This document shows positions 19,459 through 29,285 of a DNA stretch of 64,000 nt, in pieces. How positions within the stretch are numbered: position 1 is the first letter of the stretch; every line of letters begins with the position of its first letter. Source of the DNA: Fidelibacterota bacterium SCGC AAA003-L08 (GTDB lineage Bacteria; Fidelibacterota; Marinisomatia; SCGC-AAA003-L08; D37C17); NCBI GenBank assembly GCA_000405805.1, contig ASPJ01000001.1, positions 62,001 through 126,000 on the forward strand. The letters run 5' to 3'. Under the pieces are notes generated by a model. That model ran no database searches. It had not been told where the DNA came from and saw only the letters and a program-made list of their open reading frames with translations. The position numbers and the translations under genes were made by a program.

Positions 19459-20712
19459 TTATCCTTTATCTAGTATTTTTATTATTTTTGTACTAGCATT
19501 CAATTTATTTTTTATATATTGGAAACCATAGGTTTGCATTTTTAAAAGATTTTCTTCATCTGCAGTTAATTTAAATACATTTAATAATTCTTCTGAATTA
19601 TTTATTTGATGACCTATTTTAAGTTCTGTTATTTCTACTGCTTCATCTAGAATATTTATTTTAGGGCCATAACAAACAATACACTTTTGAGCTAGTGGTT
19701 CAATTACAGAATGAACACCAGTTGAAAACCCAGATCCAACATATGCAATATCAGCATATCTATAAAGATCCGGGAGGATGCCAATAGAATTGATTATAAT
19801 ACAATCATAATCCTGAATTTGTTTATTATCAGACTCAGATAGATAAATATAGGTCATATTAATTGCGTTTAACATAGATTCTATTTCTGCAAGGCTATTT
19901 GCATTAACCTCATGAGGAACAATGATATATTTTGCGTTTTTTTTAAAATTATATATAGCATTTTTAACAATAGGTAAATCAGCAGTATCTATGCTTCCTA
20001 AAATTATATATTGAGATCCATTATTAAGTTTTTCCAGCGAGGAATCATTAGGTTGGTTTTTTGTCCGATAAAATATTTGATCAAATCTAGAATCTCCGGT
20101 AACTATTATTTTATTATTTGAAATTATTTTTGACAATGTTTCTTTTAGTTGACTTGAAGCAGTCAAAATTTTATCAAATTTATTGAATATAAATTTATTA
20201 AACGATTTAGCGAGGGGATATAGACGTTTTGATTCATTGTATAAATTTGCATTAATTAGGTAACATTTAATATTTAATAATTTTGCGACAACTAAATGAT
20301 GAGGCCATATATCATGCCTTGTAGTCAAATATATTTTTGGTTTAAATGAATTTAAAAATAAAAATGCTGACCATGGAAAATCTAAAGGATGATAACAGGA
20401 TACGTCAAACAGATTATTATCATATTCATATTCATAAATAGTGGGAGACTGGAATGTTTGAACAATAAAATATTTATTTCTATCCATTTCTCTAAGGATT
20501 GGTTTCAATTGCTCAAATTCACCAGCGGAAGCAGCATGCATAATAATAATATCTTTACCAGAAGAGTGTTTATCCAGATATTTCTTAGCCTTACTTCTGG
20601 TAACAAATCCATTAATTAAATTTTTGCGTATTTTCTGATTAATTAATGATAATAGTAATACCAATATAATTACTACAGGCAATAATAGTAGATATACTAT
20701 ATATAAAATCAT
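19459..20712 (-). CDS. waaA: 3-deoxy-D-manno-octulosonic acid (Kdo) transferase
   Basis: WaaA (KdtA) transfers Kdo from CMP-Kdo to lipid A precursor at the inner face of the cytoplasmic membrane. The 417-residue protein has the N-terminal membrane anchor (about residues 2-24), the GT30 N-terminal domain (MHAASAGEFEQLKPILREM, in which Glu is the family's catalytic base; then VQTFQSPT) and a C-terminal GT-B half with GDSRFDQIF, IIVPHEVN, YVGSGFSTGVHSVIEP and CYGPKINI. The motif order and length match KdtA. It starts 6 bp after pepC on the same strand and leads the DUF3108 and lipid-kinase-like genes. With kdsC it shows that this organism makes Kdo-containing LPS. Confidence 0.93.
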   Translation of the reverse strand: MILYIVYLLLLPVVIILVLLLSLINQKIRKNLINGFVTRSKAKKYLDKHSSGKDIIIMHAASAGEFEQLKPILREMDRNKYFIVQTFQSPTIYEYEYDNNLFDVSCYHPLDFPWSAFLFLNSFKPKIYLTTRHDIWPHHLVVAKLLNIKCYLINANLYNESKRLYPLAKSFNKFIFNKFDKILTASSQLKETLSKIISNNKIIVTGDSRFDQIFYRTKNQPNDSSLEKLNNGSQYIILGSIDTADLPIVKNAIYNFKKNAKYIIVPHEVNANSLAEIESMLNAINMTYIYLSESDNKQIQDYDCIIINSIGILPDLYRYADIAYVGSGFSTGVHSVIEPLAQKCIVCYGPKINILDEAVEITELKIGHQINNSEELLNVFKLTADEENLLKMQTYGFQYIKNKLNASTKIIKILDKG

Positions 20713-20718
20713 ATGTTT

Positions 20719-22059
20719 TTATTTTGCTAAGGACCCCATTGGATCCCAAGGTGGTAATGTCTGTGGTTCACTATCAAATATTGCGAGTATATCTTTCGGC
20801 AAATATTTTTTATCTACAACAACTTCATAATTATATTGATCAAACCATTTATCAGTCATTAGATAATAGCCTTTGTCACCACCTTTATCGCCCCAGCTAT
20901 TTTCAACGCGCCATTTTTTAGGTTTATCTTTTATAATATCTACACCTGTAAACAACATTGCATGAGTCATTACACTCTCACCATATTCTAGGCGTGTTGC
21001 TTTGTTCATGCCAAAGGATATATCAAATAAATTTTCATAATCAAAGATATCTAAATCCATAACACCCTTGGTATAGTTAAGCCATTTTCCAACATCACAC
21101 CCAAACCAGACTGCTTCATTTTTGGATAATGATTTGATAGCTGCTTTTTTAAGTTCATTAATTCCAACATTTGCATATTTAATAATATCACCATCAACTA
21201 CATTCCCTAAGTAATTAACTGTATAGAGTTCATTCATTTTTTTATTGGACATTGGACAGTGAATTAAACATACTTTATCTTTTAGTTTTAATCCCATATG
21301 ATTTTCTACGAATGATAATGGAGTAATATTTTCAAATCGTTGAAATTTTTTCTTTTTATTAGTAAAAGCCCAGTCAAATTTTTCAGGTGGAGTTCCAAGG
21401 AACATACATAGCATTGAATATATGGTACACATCATATCAGTTTTATTTTTCCGTAATGTTTCAATTTTAGTTCCAGTTTTATAATCTTTCCTAAGTATGC
21501 TTGCATATTCTCTAAGTTTTCTAGTAAGTAATACATTCATAAATCTAGAATTACTACTTTGATAACTCTCAGGCATTACAGACTGTGGAACGGCTCCATA
21601 TTTTTCAATTAGGTTTGTAAACATATCCCATTGTCCACCATCATTTACAGGTTCACTAAGTAGCCAGCCCATTAGTCGGCTCTCATAGGATTCATCTAAA
21701 GTTGAAAGGATATTTTCTAAGAAGTAATTTGATTTTTCAAGTTTATCAAAGAACATGAAATAATTTTGAGAAAACTCAAAATTTTTCAATTTATGTTTTC
21801 TGCAAACAGAAATTCGCATGAGATTTAAGCCCGCAAACCCCCAACATCTTCCACTGGATTTCTGATTAGTAACTTTATTAAGCTGTCCTTTAATTATGGT
21901 AGAAAAATCATGATTAATTCTACTATAAGCATCCCAATTTGTCGCAATATCATTTAAATTACTAATGGTAAGTGCATTTCTAGTGATTCTAAGTTTATCA
22001 TTTTTTGAAAAAGTTTTCTTAAATGATTTGATATCTTTTTTAGCAATTGAAGGCTTCAT
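20719..22059 (-). CDS. pepC: Aminopeptidase C / bleomycin hydrolase (peptidase C1B)
   Basis: The 446-residue protein is a papain-fold peptidase of the PepC/bleomycin hydrolase family. Catalytic Cys72 is in QKSSGRCWGFAGLNL, the His in MTHAMLFTGVD (about residue 365) and the Asn in WRVENSWGDKGGDKGYYLM (about residue 385). The Gln of the oxyanion hole precedes Cys by six residues. Known members are cytoplasmic hexameric aminopeptidases with a self-compartmentalised active site whose C-terminus reaches in. There is no signal peptide here. The ATG overlaps the stop of the FAD oxidase gene by one base (TAATG), indicating coupling, and waaA follows 6 bp later. Confidence 0.93.
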   Translation of the reverse strand: MKPSIAKKDIKSFKKTFSKNDKLRITRNALTISNLNDIATNWDAYSRINHDFSTIIKGQLNKVTNQKSSGRCWGFAGLNLMRISVCRKHKLKNFEFSQNYFMFFDKLEKSNYFLENILSTLDESYESRLMGWLLSEPVNDGGQWDMFTNLIEKYGAVPQSVMPESYQSSNSRFMNVLLTRKLREYASILRKDYKTGTKIETLRKNKTDMMCTIYSMLCMFLGTPPEKFDWAFTNKKKKFQRFENITPLSFVENHMGLKLKDKVCLIHCPMSNKKMNELYTVNYLGNVVDGDIIKYANVGINELKKAAIKSLSKNEAVWFGCDVGKWLNYTKGVMDLDIFDYENLFDISFGMNKATRLEYGESVMTHAMLFTGVDIIKDKPKKWRVENSWGDKGGDKGYYLMTDKWFDQYNYEVVVDKKYLPKDILAIFDSEPQTLPPWDPMGSLAK

Positions 22060-23648
22060 TATATATCCTTTATAGTTATTATATTTCCTGTATTCAATAT
22101 ATTCTTTGGATCAAAAGCAAGTTTGCATTTTTGAACTTGGTTTATTGCTTCCTGTCCATAACATTCATAAAAATCTATTGTTTTTCTTTTTCCCGTACCA
22201 TGTTCTGCAGAATAGACCCCATCTAATTCTGCAGATTTTCGAATAATTTGTCTATACAAATCATTAATAATCAAGGCTTCTTCTTTATTATAAATTACAT
22301 GAAAATGAAGATGACAATCACCTAAATGTCCAAACAATAAGTATTCAATATTATTTTCTCTAAGAATTCTATGGGAGAATTGAATAAAATCATTGAAATT
22401 TTTATAAGGGACAATGGTATCAGTAATAATACTTATTGCATCTAGTTCTTTAGTTTTTTCTAAAGCTTTAACAGGCATAGAATGTCTAGCTTCAAAAAAT
22501 ATTCTCCAATTATCAGCAGTATTAAGTAGAAAAACATTATCATCCTTAATTCCACAATCTGAATCATCTAGTAGTTGCACCCATTTTTCAATGACTTCAT
22601 CAATAGAGTTATTAAAAATAGGGTATTGAAGATAGATTCCAACAGATGACTCTGTTTTAAAAAGTTTCTCTTTGTGTTCCATATAGTTTTGACAGTTATA
22701 ACCAAAATATTCAAGTGCGTTTAGTTGATATAATATATTCTGTTGTTTTAGGTAACCGCGCAGTTTAATAGCATCATTTTCCGATGGTAGTGTTATAAAT
22801 AAATCTAGAAAATCTTTTGGTGAATCTGCGAGATTAAATTCTACATCTATAATAAGTGCAAAAACCCCTTCACTGCCTATAATTAAATCAATAAAATCAA
22901 GTTCCTCCTCTGCTGCCGTAAATGGTCCGCTTGCATTTTTGATTTTTGGCCGATGATAACTAGGGGCCTCAACAATAATCTTTTTGTCATCGCATATTAA
23001 AATAAACTTGGCATCATTCGTAATATAGTCACCACGGGTTATATTAGTTATATATCCGTTGGTCAGAAGTATTTTTAAACGATTTACCCAATGCCGCGTA
23101 GCTCCTTTATCTCCAGGGATAAACCCTGAGGCATTACATGATATTGTTCCTCCAACAAGAGCATCTTTCCTACTAGTAGGATCAACGGGATAATACAATT
23201 TTTTATTACTTAATTGCAGAATGTCATTCCTCATATCTTCTAAAATAGTTCCTACTGAAGTTTTAGCAGTTTTATTCTCTATATCAACTTGAGTGTTAGG
23301 TTTTTTTATATTAATTATAGATAGAACTAAGCCACCCTTAGGAGTTGCACTACCTGTTAAATTTGTTCTTCCCGCTGATATTGTTACATTAATATTTAAT
23401 AGATTGCATATATATAATATTATAGCGCATTGTTTCTCATTTATAGGTCTTGCTAAAAAATCAGCATTACCAGGCATATTTGACCAATCCCTTTCAAAAC
23501 TAGATACAATATCAGAATCGTCAGTAATATCAATCAAAAATTTATCAGACAAGAAACCACATAGTGAAAAACTAGAAGTTTTTATACAATCATCTATCAA
23601 TATTTTTTCATGATTAGTAATTTTCGTCTGGAATTTTATAATATTCAT
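22059..23648 (-). CDS. FAD-linked oxidase (GlcD / D-lactate dehydrogenase-like)
   Basis: The 529-residue protein has a PCMH-type FAD-binding domain (about 20-270) with SAGRTNLTGSATPKGGLVLS, PVDPTSRKDALVGGTISCN and SGFIPGDKG. Its C-terminal FAD-oxidase domain shows the metal/substrate motif FGHLGDCHLHFHV and EHGTGKRKT. This is the GlcD/D-LDH/2-hydroxyglutarate dehydrogenase family, which oxidises 2-hydroxy acids and passes electrons to quinone or another carrier. The substrate cannot be assigned. No iron-sulfur partner subunit (GlcF type) lies beside it. It overlaps pepC by one base, so both are in one minus-strand unit that starts about 95 bp from the divergent tRNA gene. Confidence 0.88.
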   Translation of the reverse strand: MNIIKFQTKITNHEKILIDDCIKTSSFSLCGFLSDKFLIDITDDSDIVSSFERDWSNMPGNADFLARPINEKQCAIILYICNLLNINVTISAGRTNLTGSATPKGGLVLSIINIKKPNTQVDIENKTAKTSVGTILEDMRNDILQLSNKKLYYPVDPTSRKDALVGGTISCNASGFIPGDKGATRHWVNRLKILLTNGYITNITRGDYITNDAKFILICDDKKIIVEAPSYHRPKIKNASGPFTAAEEELDFIDLIIGSEGVFALIIDVEFNLADSPKDFLDLFITLPSENDAIKLRGYLKQQNILYQLNALEYFGYNCQNYMEHKEKLFKTESSVGIYLQYPIFNNSIDEVIEKWVQLLDDSDCGIKDDNVFLLNTADNWRIFFEARHSMPVKALEKTKELDAISIITDTIVPYKNFNDFIQFSHRILRENNIEYLLFGHLGDCHLHFHVIYNKEEALIINDLYRQIIRKSAELDGVYSAEHGTGKRKTIDFYECYGQEAINQVQKCKLAFDPKNILNTGNIITIKDI

Positions 23649-23699
23649 TGATACAATTTAATAATAATAAGGGCAACAGAGAATTAATTAATAAATGAT

Positions 23700-23729
23700 T
23701 TGTAGGATTTTTCTATTAGTTAATAAATT
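23700..23729 (+). promoter_or_regulatory. Possible promoter of tRNA-Glu
   Basis: TTGTAG (23700-23705) and TAAATT (23724-23729) are separated by 18 bases and would start transcription about seven bases before the tRNA. Both boxes deviate from consensus and the region is AT-rich, so this is tentative. Confidence 0.3.
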
Positions 23730-23742
23730 AGAGGCATGTTAT

Positions 23743-23814
23743 GGCCCGTTCGTCTAGTGGTTAGGACTCAGGGTTTTCATCTCTGCAACAGGAGTTCGAT
23801 TCTCCTACGGGCTA
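23743..23814 (+). tRNA. tRNA-Glu (anticodon UUC)
   Basis: All arms can be folded. The acceptor is GGCCCGT/ACGGGCT with a G-U first pair. The D-arm has loop AGTGGTTA, the anticodon stem CAGGG/CTCTG encloses TTTTCAT with anticodon TTC at 23776-23778, and the T-arm is AGGAG-TTCGATT-CTCCT. The discriminator is A814. The 3' CCA is not encoded (ACA follows the stem), so it must be added by CCA nucleotidyltransferase. The sequence GTCTAGTGGTTAGGAC is typical of bacterial tRNA-Glu. A strong terminator begins one base after the discriminator base. Confidence 0.95.
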
Positions 23815-23815
23815 C

Positions 23816-23849
23816 AATTAACCCCCATACACTGGGGGTTAATTATTTT
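23816..23849 (+). terminator. Rho-independent terminator after tRNA-Glu
   Basis: AATTAACCCCC and GGGGGTTAATT form a perfect 11-bp stem around a seven-base loop (ATACACT), followed by ATTTTC. It starts one base after the tRNA 3' end. The symmetric stem may also act weakly in the other direction. Confidence 0.88.
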
Positions 23850-23920
23850 CATGTATTTAATTCAGTCTGTAACACATTGTAATTCTTTTCATAAAAGTTG
23901 ATATTTTTATTATAAATTAG

Positions 23921-25846
23921 ATGGTTATGAGAGTATTATTTATATACATATTAATAATGTCATTTTCTTATGCAGATTTGAATAAACCGAGCTCTGAAGA
24001 GAACTTAAGATATATACATATTTTATTTGAATGGGACCAAGAGCCCAATGCAATTAGCTATAATTTGCAAGCCTCAACAGGGCAATCATTTAATAATATA
24101 ATCTTAAATATTGAAGAATTAACGACATCCTATATTGATACAGAAAATTTTAGTTGGAATGATAACTATTACTGGAGAGTACGACCAATGTATAGTGATG
24201 GAAACGATGGTGCTTGGATTGAAACATCATCTTTTTCTATAGAAGATACTCAGCTAACTAACTTAGATGTAGATATATACAATGAAGATCTTATCCAAGA
24301 TGGAGTAATGATGTATAGTCAATTTTCTCCATTTTTTGCAGTAGGGGTCATTGATAAGTTTGGTAATGAAATTTGGAATACTTCTACAGGTTATATGAAC
24401 CATATCAGTGATTATGGAGAACTATATGGAGTAAATGAAGAAGGTATTAAATTTAATTTTGACCATGAAGTATTATGGCAAAGTCCACAAGGGACTCCAA
24501 TAGATTCTCATGAGGTAAAACAAATACCAAATGGTAATTTCATGGCGTTTGTTCCTACATTTCAACAAGGGCCAATACCACTAGGTGATTGGACTGGTTT
24601 AGCCCAAAGTTTTGGATATCAAGCTGATGGTGTTACGGATGAATTTTGGTGGATGGGCTTACGGATTGTTGAATTTGACAAGGAAACGAGTGAAGAAGTC
24701 TGGAGTTGGGAACCCTTTGAACATTTTAACATGGATGATTATGACCAATATGGAGGAATGTGGTGGGAAGCAATATTTAATGGAGTATTTGATTGGATGC
24801 ATACCAATGCTTTTCACTTTGATGAAGAGGAAAGTGTTATTTATGTATCTCATCGTCATTTATCAAGAATTAGCAAGATAGCATATCCATCAGGAGAAGT
24901 AATATGGAATATGGGATTACCTGCAGAATATGGTACGGGCGATGATAATATCTGTACGGATTTACTTTTTAGTTTTCAACATCATATCCAATTAATGGAT
25001 GATGGGACATTACTATTTTTTGATAATGGGAATATAAGTAATGTTATTACAGATGATGAAACACCAATAACACGTATTCGAAGGATTCAAGTCATTGATG
25101 ATAGCTACTGTGAAACTGTTTGGCAATATGACCTACCACCAAACCTTCATGGTTTGGGGATGGGTAGCGTTCAATTATTAGAAAATGAAAATTATTTTAT
25201 TTACACTTTTGGCAGTGGACTTAATAATGGAGAATGTAGTGTTCTTGAAATAACTCCTGATGGAGATATGGTATGGAAAGCAACATCGCAAAATTCAAAT
25301 GCTGCATGGTACAGATCATATAAAATACCTTCAATACATCCAAGTGCATTTAGCGTGGTTGCTGATGGATATACCATAAATGAAGATAATAGTGATATTA
25401 TTGAGATGTCCAGCAATTCTCTAGAGTTTACTATATATAATAAAAGTGGTTTTACTCAACCCTATCTTTATCAATTGTCTGATTTAACTGATGGTGGACC
25501 TCAGATGTTTAATTATGAAGAAGGAGAAATTACTTTAGAACCAGATGAAAGTATAAATCTATCTTTCTTAACAGCAAGTTCAAGCCTTGAATCGACTACT
25601 ATTAGTTTATCTGTTTGGCCAACACATCATAGCTATGCTGCTAAAGAACTGATGTTTTCTGTTATTTCTGTGGTAGAGTCTGGAGATATCAATGGTGATG
25701 ATACTATCAATGTGTTAGATGTTGTTCTACTTGTAAATATGATTTTAGATTCAACGGAGTTTTCAAGTACTGCTGATTTAAATGGAGACAATGTTGTAAA
25801 TGTTCTTGATGTGGTATTACTTGTTAATCTTATCTTAGGGACTTAG
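23921..25846 (+). CDS. Exported arylsulfotransferase-like propeller protein with dockerin-like C-terminus
   Basis: The 641 residues begin with a signal peptide (to about 18) and an FN3-like domain (about 25-108). The main domain (about 115-480) has the arylsulfotransferase (ASST) pattern: a WMHTN motif at 292-296, HRH at 311-313 and SFQHHIQLMDDGTLLFFDNG at 351-370. ASST enzymes are PAPS-independent and move sulfuryl groups between phenolic esters in the periplasm through a His intermediate. A linker beta domain precedes the two dockerin-like repeats in the last 54 residues (GDINGDDTINVLDVVLLV and ADLNGDNVVNVLDVVLLV). Activity is inferred; many ASST-like proteins are untested. The next dockerin gene starts 5 bp later. 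Confidence 0.8.
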   Translation: MVMRVLFIYILIMSFSYADLNKPSSEENLRYIHILFEWDQEPNAISYNLQASTGQSFNNIILNIEELTTSYIDTENFSWNDNYYWRVRPMYSDGNDGAWIETSSFSIEDTQLTNLDVDIYNEDLIQDGVMMYSQFSPFFAVGVIDKFGNEIWNTSTGYMNHISDYGELYGVNEEGIKFNFDHEVLWQSPQGTPIDSHEVKQIPNGNFMAFVPTFQQGPIPLGDWTGLAQSFGYQADGVTDEFWWMGLRIVEFDKETSEEVWSWEPFEHFNMDDYDQYGGMWWEAIFNGVFDWMHTNAFHFDEEESVIYVSHRHLSRISKIAYPSGEVIWNMGLPAEYGTGDDNICTDLLFSFQHHIQLMDDGTLLFFDNGNISNVITDDETPITRIRRIQVIDDSYCETVWQYDLPPNLHGLGMGSVQLLENENYFIYTFGSGLNNGECSVLEITPDGDMVWKATSQNSNAAWYRSYKIPSIHPSAFSVVADGYTINEDNSDIIEMSSNSLEFTIYNKSGFTQPYLYQLSDLTDGGPQMFNYEEGEITLEPDESINLSFLTASSSLESTTISLSVWPTHHSYAAKELMFSVISVVESGDINGDDTINVLDVVLLVNMILDSTEFSSTADLNGDNVVNVLDVVLLVNLILGT

Positions 25847-25851
25847 CTAAT

Positions 25852-27144
25852 ATGAAACGATTATTATTTATATTTCTTTTATCACATATATTTTCACAAT
25901 ATAATATCGAAAATGCATTTCCGAATCTATCGTTTGAGGATCCAGTAGGAATATATCATGCCAATGATGGAACTAATCGATTGTTTGTAGTCGAACAGGA
26001 AGGGCGAATAAAAGTATTTGATAATAGTCCATCAGTAAATAATGCAGATATGTTTTTAGACATTACATCCCTTGTTGATCAAGATGGTGGATATACAGAA
26101 GAAGGATTATTAGGGTTAGCTTTTCATCCTGATTTTGAAGAAAATGGATATTTCTATGTAAACTATACTGAACATGGACCTAGAAGAAATGTAATAGCAA
26201 GATATATGGTGAGTGATACAGACCCAAATGAAGCAAATTATAGTTCATCAGAGATTATATTAGAAGTTAACCAGCCATATACAAATCATAATGGTGGGCA
26301 AATATCATTTGGACCAGATGATGGGTACTTATATATTACTTTTGGAGATGGTGGATCAGCGGGAGATCCTCAAGGGAATGGGCAGAATCTATCAACTCTA
26401 TTGGGCTCACTTATTCGTATTGATATTGATAATCCCTCTGGCGGATTAAATTATGGGATACCTTCTGATAATCCGTTTATTGCTCCACTAGCTGCGCGAG
26501 ATGAAATCTATGCGTATGGATTACGTAATATGTGGAGATTTAGTTGGGATTTAGAAACAGGATTTTTATGGGGTGCTGATGTAGGACAATATGAATATGA
26601 AGAAATTAATATTATAGAAACCGCTGGGAATTATGGTTGGAATATTATGGAAGGAACTAGCTGTTATGATAGTCCTAGCTGTGATGAAGAAGGATTAGAA
26701 CCACCAATTTGGGAATATGAATTATATGTTGATGGAGTATGTTCTATAACAGGGGGGCATGTTTATAGAGGCCCAAGTTTATGGAGTTTAACTGGAAAAT
26801 ATATTTATGGTGATTGGTGCACAGGAGATATATGGGCGCTTACTTATTCAGAGGATGGCGCCCACACTAATGAACATTTGATAACATCTGGAATTAATAT
26901 TACTTCTTTTGGAGTAAGTCAAGATAATGAATTATTTATTTGTGCAAATAGCAGCATATATAAATTAACATCTGATTTAGGAGATGTTAATGGTGATGAT
27001 GAGTTAAATGTTTTAGATATTGTATCACTTGTAAATATCATACTATCTAATGGTTATACAGAATCAGCAGATTTAAATTCAGATAATATTATTAATATTT
27101 TAGATGTAGTTTTATTAGTCAATGCTATTTTGGGTTCTAATTAA
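25852..27144 (+). CDS. Exported PQQ-type glucose/sorbosone dehydrogenase-like protein with dockerin-like C-terminus
   Basis: The 430-residue protein starts with a signal peptide (about 15 residues, ending FSQ). A six-bladed GSDH-type propeller follows, as in soluble PQQ glucose dehydrogenase, Asd/YliI and HHIP. Visible hallmarks are LFVVEQEGRIKVF, GLLGLAFHPDFEENGYFYV, the active-site His in HNGGQISFGPDDGYLYI, FGDGG and the Arg-containing YGLRNMWRFSWD. It would oxidise an aldose or related sugar outside the cytoplasm if PQQ is present; no pqq genes are seen in this window. The last 54 residues are two dockerin-like repeats (GDVNGDDELNVLDIVSLV and ADLNSDNIINILDVVLLV). Located 5 bp after the ASST-like gene, probably in one transcript. 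Confidence 0.85.
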   Translation: MKRLLFIFLLSHIFSQYNIENAFPNLSFEDPVGIYHANDGTNRLFVVEQEGRIKVFDNSPSVNNADMFLDITSLVDQDGGYTEEGLLGLAFHPDFEENGYFYVNYTEHGPRRNVIARYMVSDTDPNEANYSSSEIILEVNQPYTNHNGGQISFGPDDGYLYITFGDGGSAGDPQGNGQNLSTLLGSLIRIDIDNPSGGLNYGIPSDNPFIAPLAARDEIYAYGLRNMWRFSWDLETGFLWGADVGQYEYEEINIIETAGNYGWNIMEGTSCYDSPSCDEEGLEPPIWEYELYVDGVCSITGGHVYRGPSLWSLTGKYIYGDWCTGDIWALTYSEDGAHTNEHLITSGINITSFGVSQDNELFICANSSIYKLTSDLGDVNGDDELNVLDIVSLVNIILSNGYTESADLNSDNIINILDVVLLVNAILGSN

Positions 27145-27168
27145 TTCTTAATTTTCCTATTATAAATC

Positions 27169-28986
27169 ATGAGAAAAAATAACTTTAGAAATATTGCAAT
27201 CATTGCGCATGTAGATCATGGTAAGACTACTTTAGTGGATGGTCTCTTACATCAGAGTGGCACATTTAAAAGTCATGAAAACATTGCTGATAGAATAATG
27301 GATTCAATGGATATTGAAAAAGAACGTGGTATTACTATTACTGCAAAAAATACCTCTGTATTTTATAATGATATTAAAATTAACATTGTAGATACGCCTG
27401 GTCATGCAGATTTTGGTGGTGAGGTTGAAAGAAGTTTGAATTTAGTTGACGGGGTATTATTACTGGTTGATGCTAGTGAAGGACCTTTACCTCAAACTCG
27501 ATTTGTATTACAAAAAGCATTGTTAAAAGATTTACCTATTATACTTATTATCAATAAAATTGATCGATCTGATTCTAGGATTGAAGAAGTGGTGAATGAG
27601 GTGTATGATTTATTTATTGATTTAGATGCAAATGACAAACAGATTGAGTTTCCTATTATTTATACCAATGCAAAAGAGCGAGTTGCTCATATTGAAATGG
27701 GTGATGATTCAAAGGACTTATTTCCTTTATTTGATTTAATTATTGAAAAATTTCCAGGTCCATTAGCTACAGATGATCACGTAGCTCAATTCTTGATTAC
27801 TAATATTAGTTATGATTCATATGTTGGTCAGGTTGCAGTAGGAAGGCTTGGAAATGGAATTTTGGAAATTAATAAACGTTATAGTCTTTGTGGAGAAAAT
27901 CAAATTATATATGATCAAAAATTATCTGCTTGTTATACATTTAGCGGACTTAAAAAAATTAAAGTTGATAAATTGGAAGCGGGTGATATCATTGCAATTG
28001 CAGGTATAGAAAATATTACTATTGGTGATACAATATCCTGTAATGAAAAACCAGACCCCTTACCTAGGATTAGCATTGATGAGCCTACAGTATCTATGTT
28101 TTTTCATGTTAATGATGGACCATTTGCAGGTAAAGAAGGAAAATATTTAACCTCTCGAAATTTAAGTGATAGGCTGCAAAAAGAAATTTTAGGAAATGTA
28201 TCTTTGCAAGTGAAACTTACAGATAAAACTGATGTATTTGAAGTATGTGGACGAGGAGAATTGCAAATGGCAGTATTAATAGAAACGATGCGTCGCGAAG
28301 GTTATGAATTCATGGTTTCAAAACCACAAGTAATTACAAAAGAAGAAAATGGCCAAACATTAGAACCTATTGAAGCTATATATTTAGATTTAGAGGAGGA
28401 TCATGTGGGGACCATTACAGAAAAACTATCTATACGTAAAGGTCGGATGATAAATCTTCAAAATAATGGTTATGGTAGAGTTACATTAGAATTTAAAATT
28501 CCATCCCGTGGATTAATTGGTTTTAGAAGCCAATTTTTAACAGATACTAAAGGGTCAGGTATTATGAATACATTATTTGATTCATATGCTCCTTGGAGTG
28601 GAAGAATTCCGCAACGTAATAGTGGGGTTTTGCTTGCAGATAGACCAGGGAAAGTAACTCCTTATGCTTGCCTTGGAATGGTAGATAGAGGGGAAATGTT
28701 TGTTAATGTTGGCACAGAAGTTTATAAGGGGATGATTATTGGTGAACGTAATCGTACAGGTGATATAGATATTAATATAATCCGTGAAAAAAAATTAACT
28801 AATATGAGAGCTTCTTCATCAGATGCAACGGTAGTACTTAGACCCCCTCAAAATTTATCACTAGATCAATGTATTGAGTTTATAGCAGAAGATGAATTAA
28901 TAGAAATTACTCCCAGTAATATTCGAATGAGAAAGATGGAACTAGATATTAATAAACGTTTGGCTATGAGGAAAAAAGATAAATAA
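27169..28986 (+). CDS. typA: Ribosome-associated GTPase TypA/BipA
   Basis: The 605-residue protein matches TypA/BipA in length and order. The GTPase domain has G1 AHVDHGKTTL, the switch I region RGITITAKN, G3 DTPGHADFGGEVERSL and G4 NKIDR. EF-Tu-like domain II follows, then EF-G domain III and V-like parts (GRGELQMAVLIETMRREGYE) and the BipA-specific C-terminal domain (NSGVLLADRPGKVTPY). TypA binds 70S ribosomes and helps 50S assembly at low temperature or under stress. The gene lies 24 bp after a dockerin gene and 29 bp before a small membrane-protein gene, with no terminator between them. Confidence 0.96.
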   Translation: MRKNNFRNIAIIAHVDHGKTTLVDGLLHQSGTFKSHENIADRIMDSMDIEKERGITITAKNTSVFYNDIKINIVDTPGHADFGGEVERSLNLVDGVLLLVDASEGPLPQTRFVLQKALLKDLPIILIINKIDRSDSRIEEVVNEVYDLFIDLDANDKQIEFPIIYTNAKERVAHIEMGDDSKDLFPLFDLIIEKFPGPLATDDHVAQFLITNISYDSYVGQVAVGRLGNGILEINKRYSLCGENQIIYDQKLSACYTFSGLKKIKVDKLEAGDIIAIAGIENITIGDTISCNEKPDPLPRISIDEPTVSMFFHVNDGPFAGKEGKYLTSRNLSDRLQKEILGNVSLQVKLTDKTDVFEVCGRGELQMAVLIETMRREGYEFMVSKPQVITKEENGQTLEPIEAIYLDLEEDHVGTITEKLSIRKGRMINLQNNGYGRVTLEFKIPSRGLIGFRSQFLTDTKGSGIMNTLFDSYAPWSGRIPQRNSGVLLADRPGKVTPYACLGMVDRGEMFVNVGTEVYKGMIIGERNRTGDIDINIIREKKLTNMRASSSDATVVLRPPQNLSLDQCIEFIAEDELIEITPSNIRMRKMELDINKRLAMRKKDK

Positions 28987-29015
28987 ATTATAAGAAGAAG
29001 GGGGGGCATGTTTAT

Positions 29016-29231
29016 ATGAAAGCAGCAAAAACAGCAACATTGTTAGGACTTATTGGAGTTAGCTTAGTATTCTTCAGTGATTTTATTACATTTTTTAGAG
29101 TCTTGGAACATGCAAAGGTATTATCTATTTGCATGGGTATTCTTAATCTTACTGGACTTGGATTATTATTAACATTCTTTATAAAGATGTTTATCTATTA
29201 CAGCAGACGATTATCCAATAGCAATCAATAA
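29016..29231 (+). CDS. Small two-helix membrane protein, unknown
   Basis: The 71-residue product has two predicted membrane helices (about residues 8-27 and 36-62) joined by a short loop with FRVLEHAK, and a basic C-terminal tail YYSRRLSNSNQ. I do not recognise a family. An AGAAGGGGGGG purine tract lies about ten bases before the ATG and supports translation. It sits between typA and a dockerin-tagged gene on the same strand. Codon use resembles its neighbours. Confidence 0.6.
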   Translation: MKAAKTATLLGLIGVSLVFFSDFITFFRVLEHAKVLSICMGILNLTGLGLLLTFFIKMFIYYSRRLSNSNQ

Positions 29232-29285
29232 AAATTATATTTAATGTTAGTTATTGGGAATTTATGATTTTTGATGATTAGAATT

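Noticed and set aside
20570..20578. DnaA-box-like TTATCCAGA
   Set aside because: A single copy inside waaA with no neighbours; expected by chance.
25682..27144. Near-identical DNA stretches (AATGTTTTAGATGT-like) resembling direct repeats
   Set aside because: They encode the dockerin-like loops in frame and are protein repeats, not a CRISPR array or mobile-element ends.
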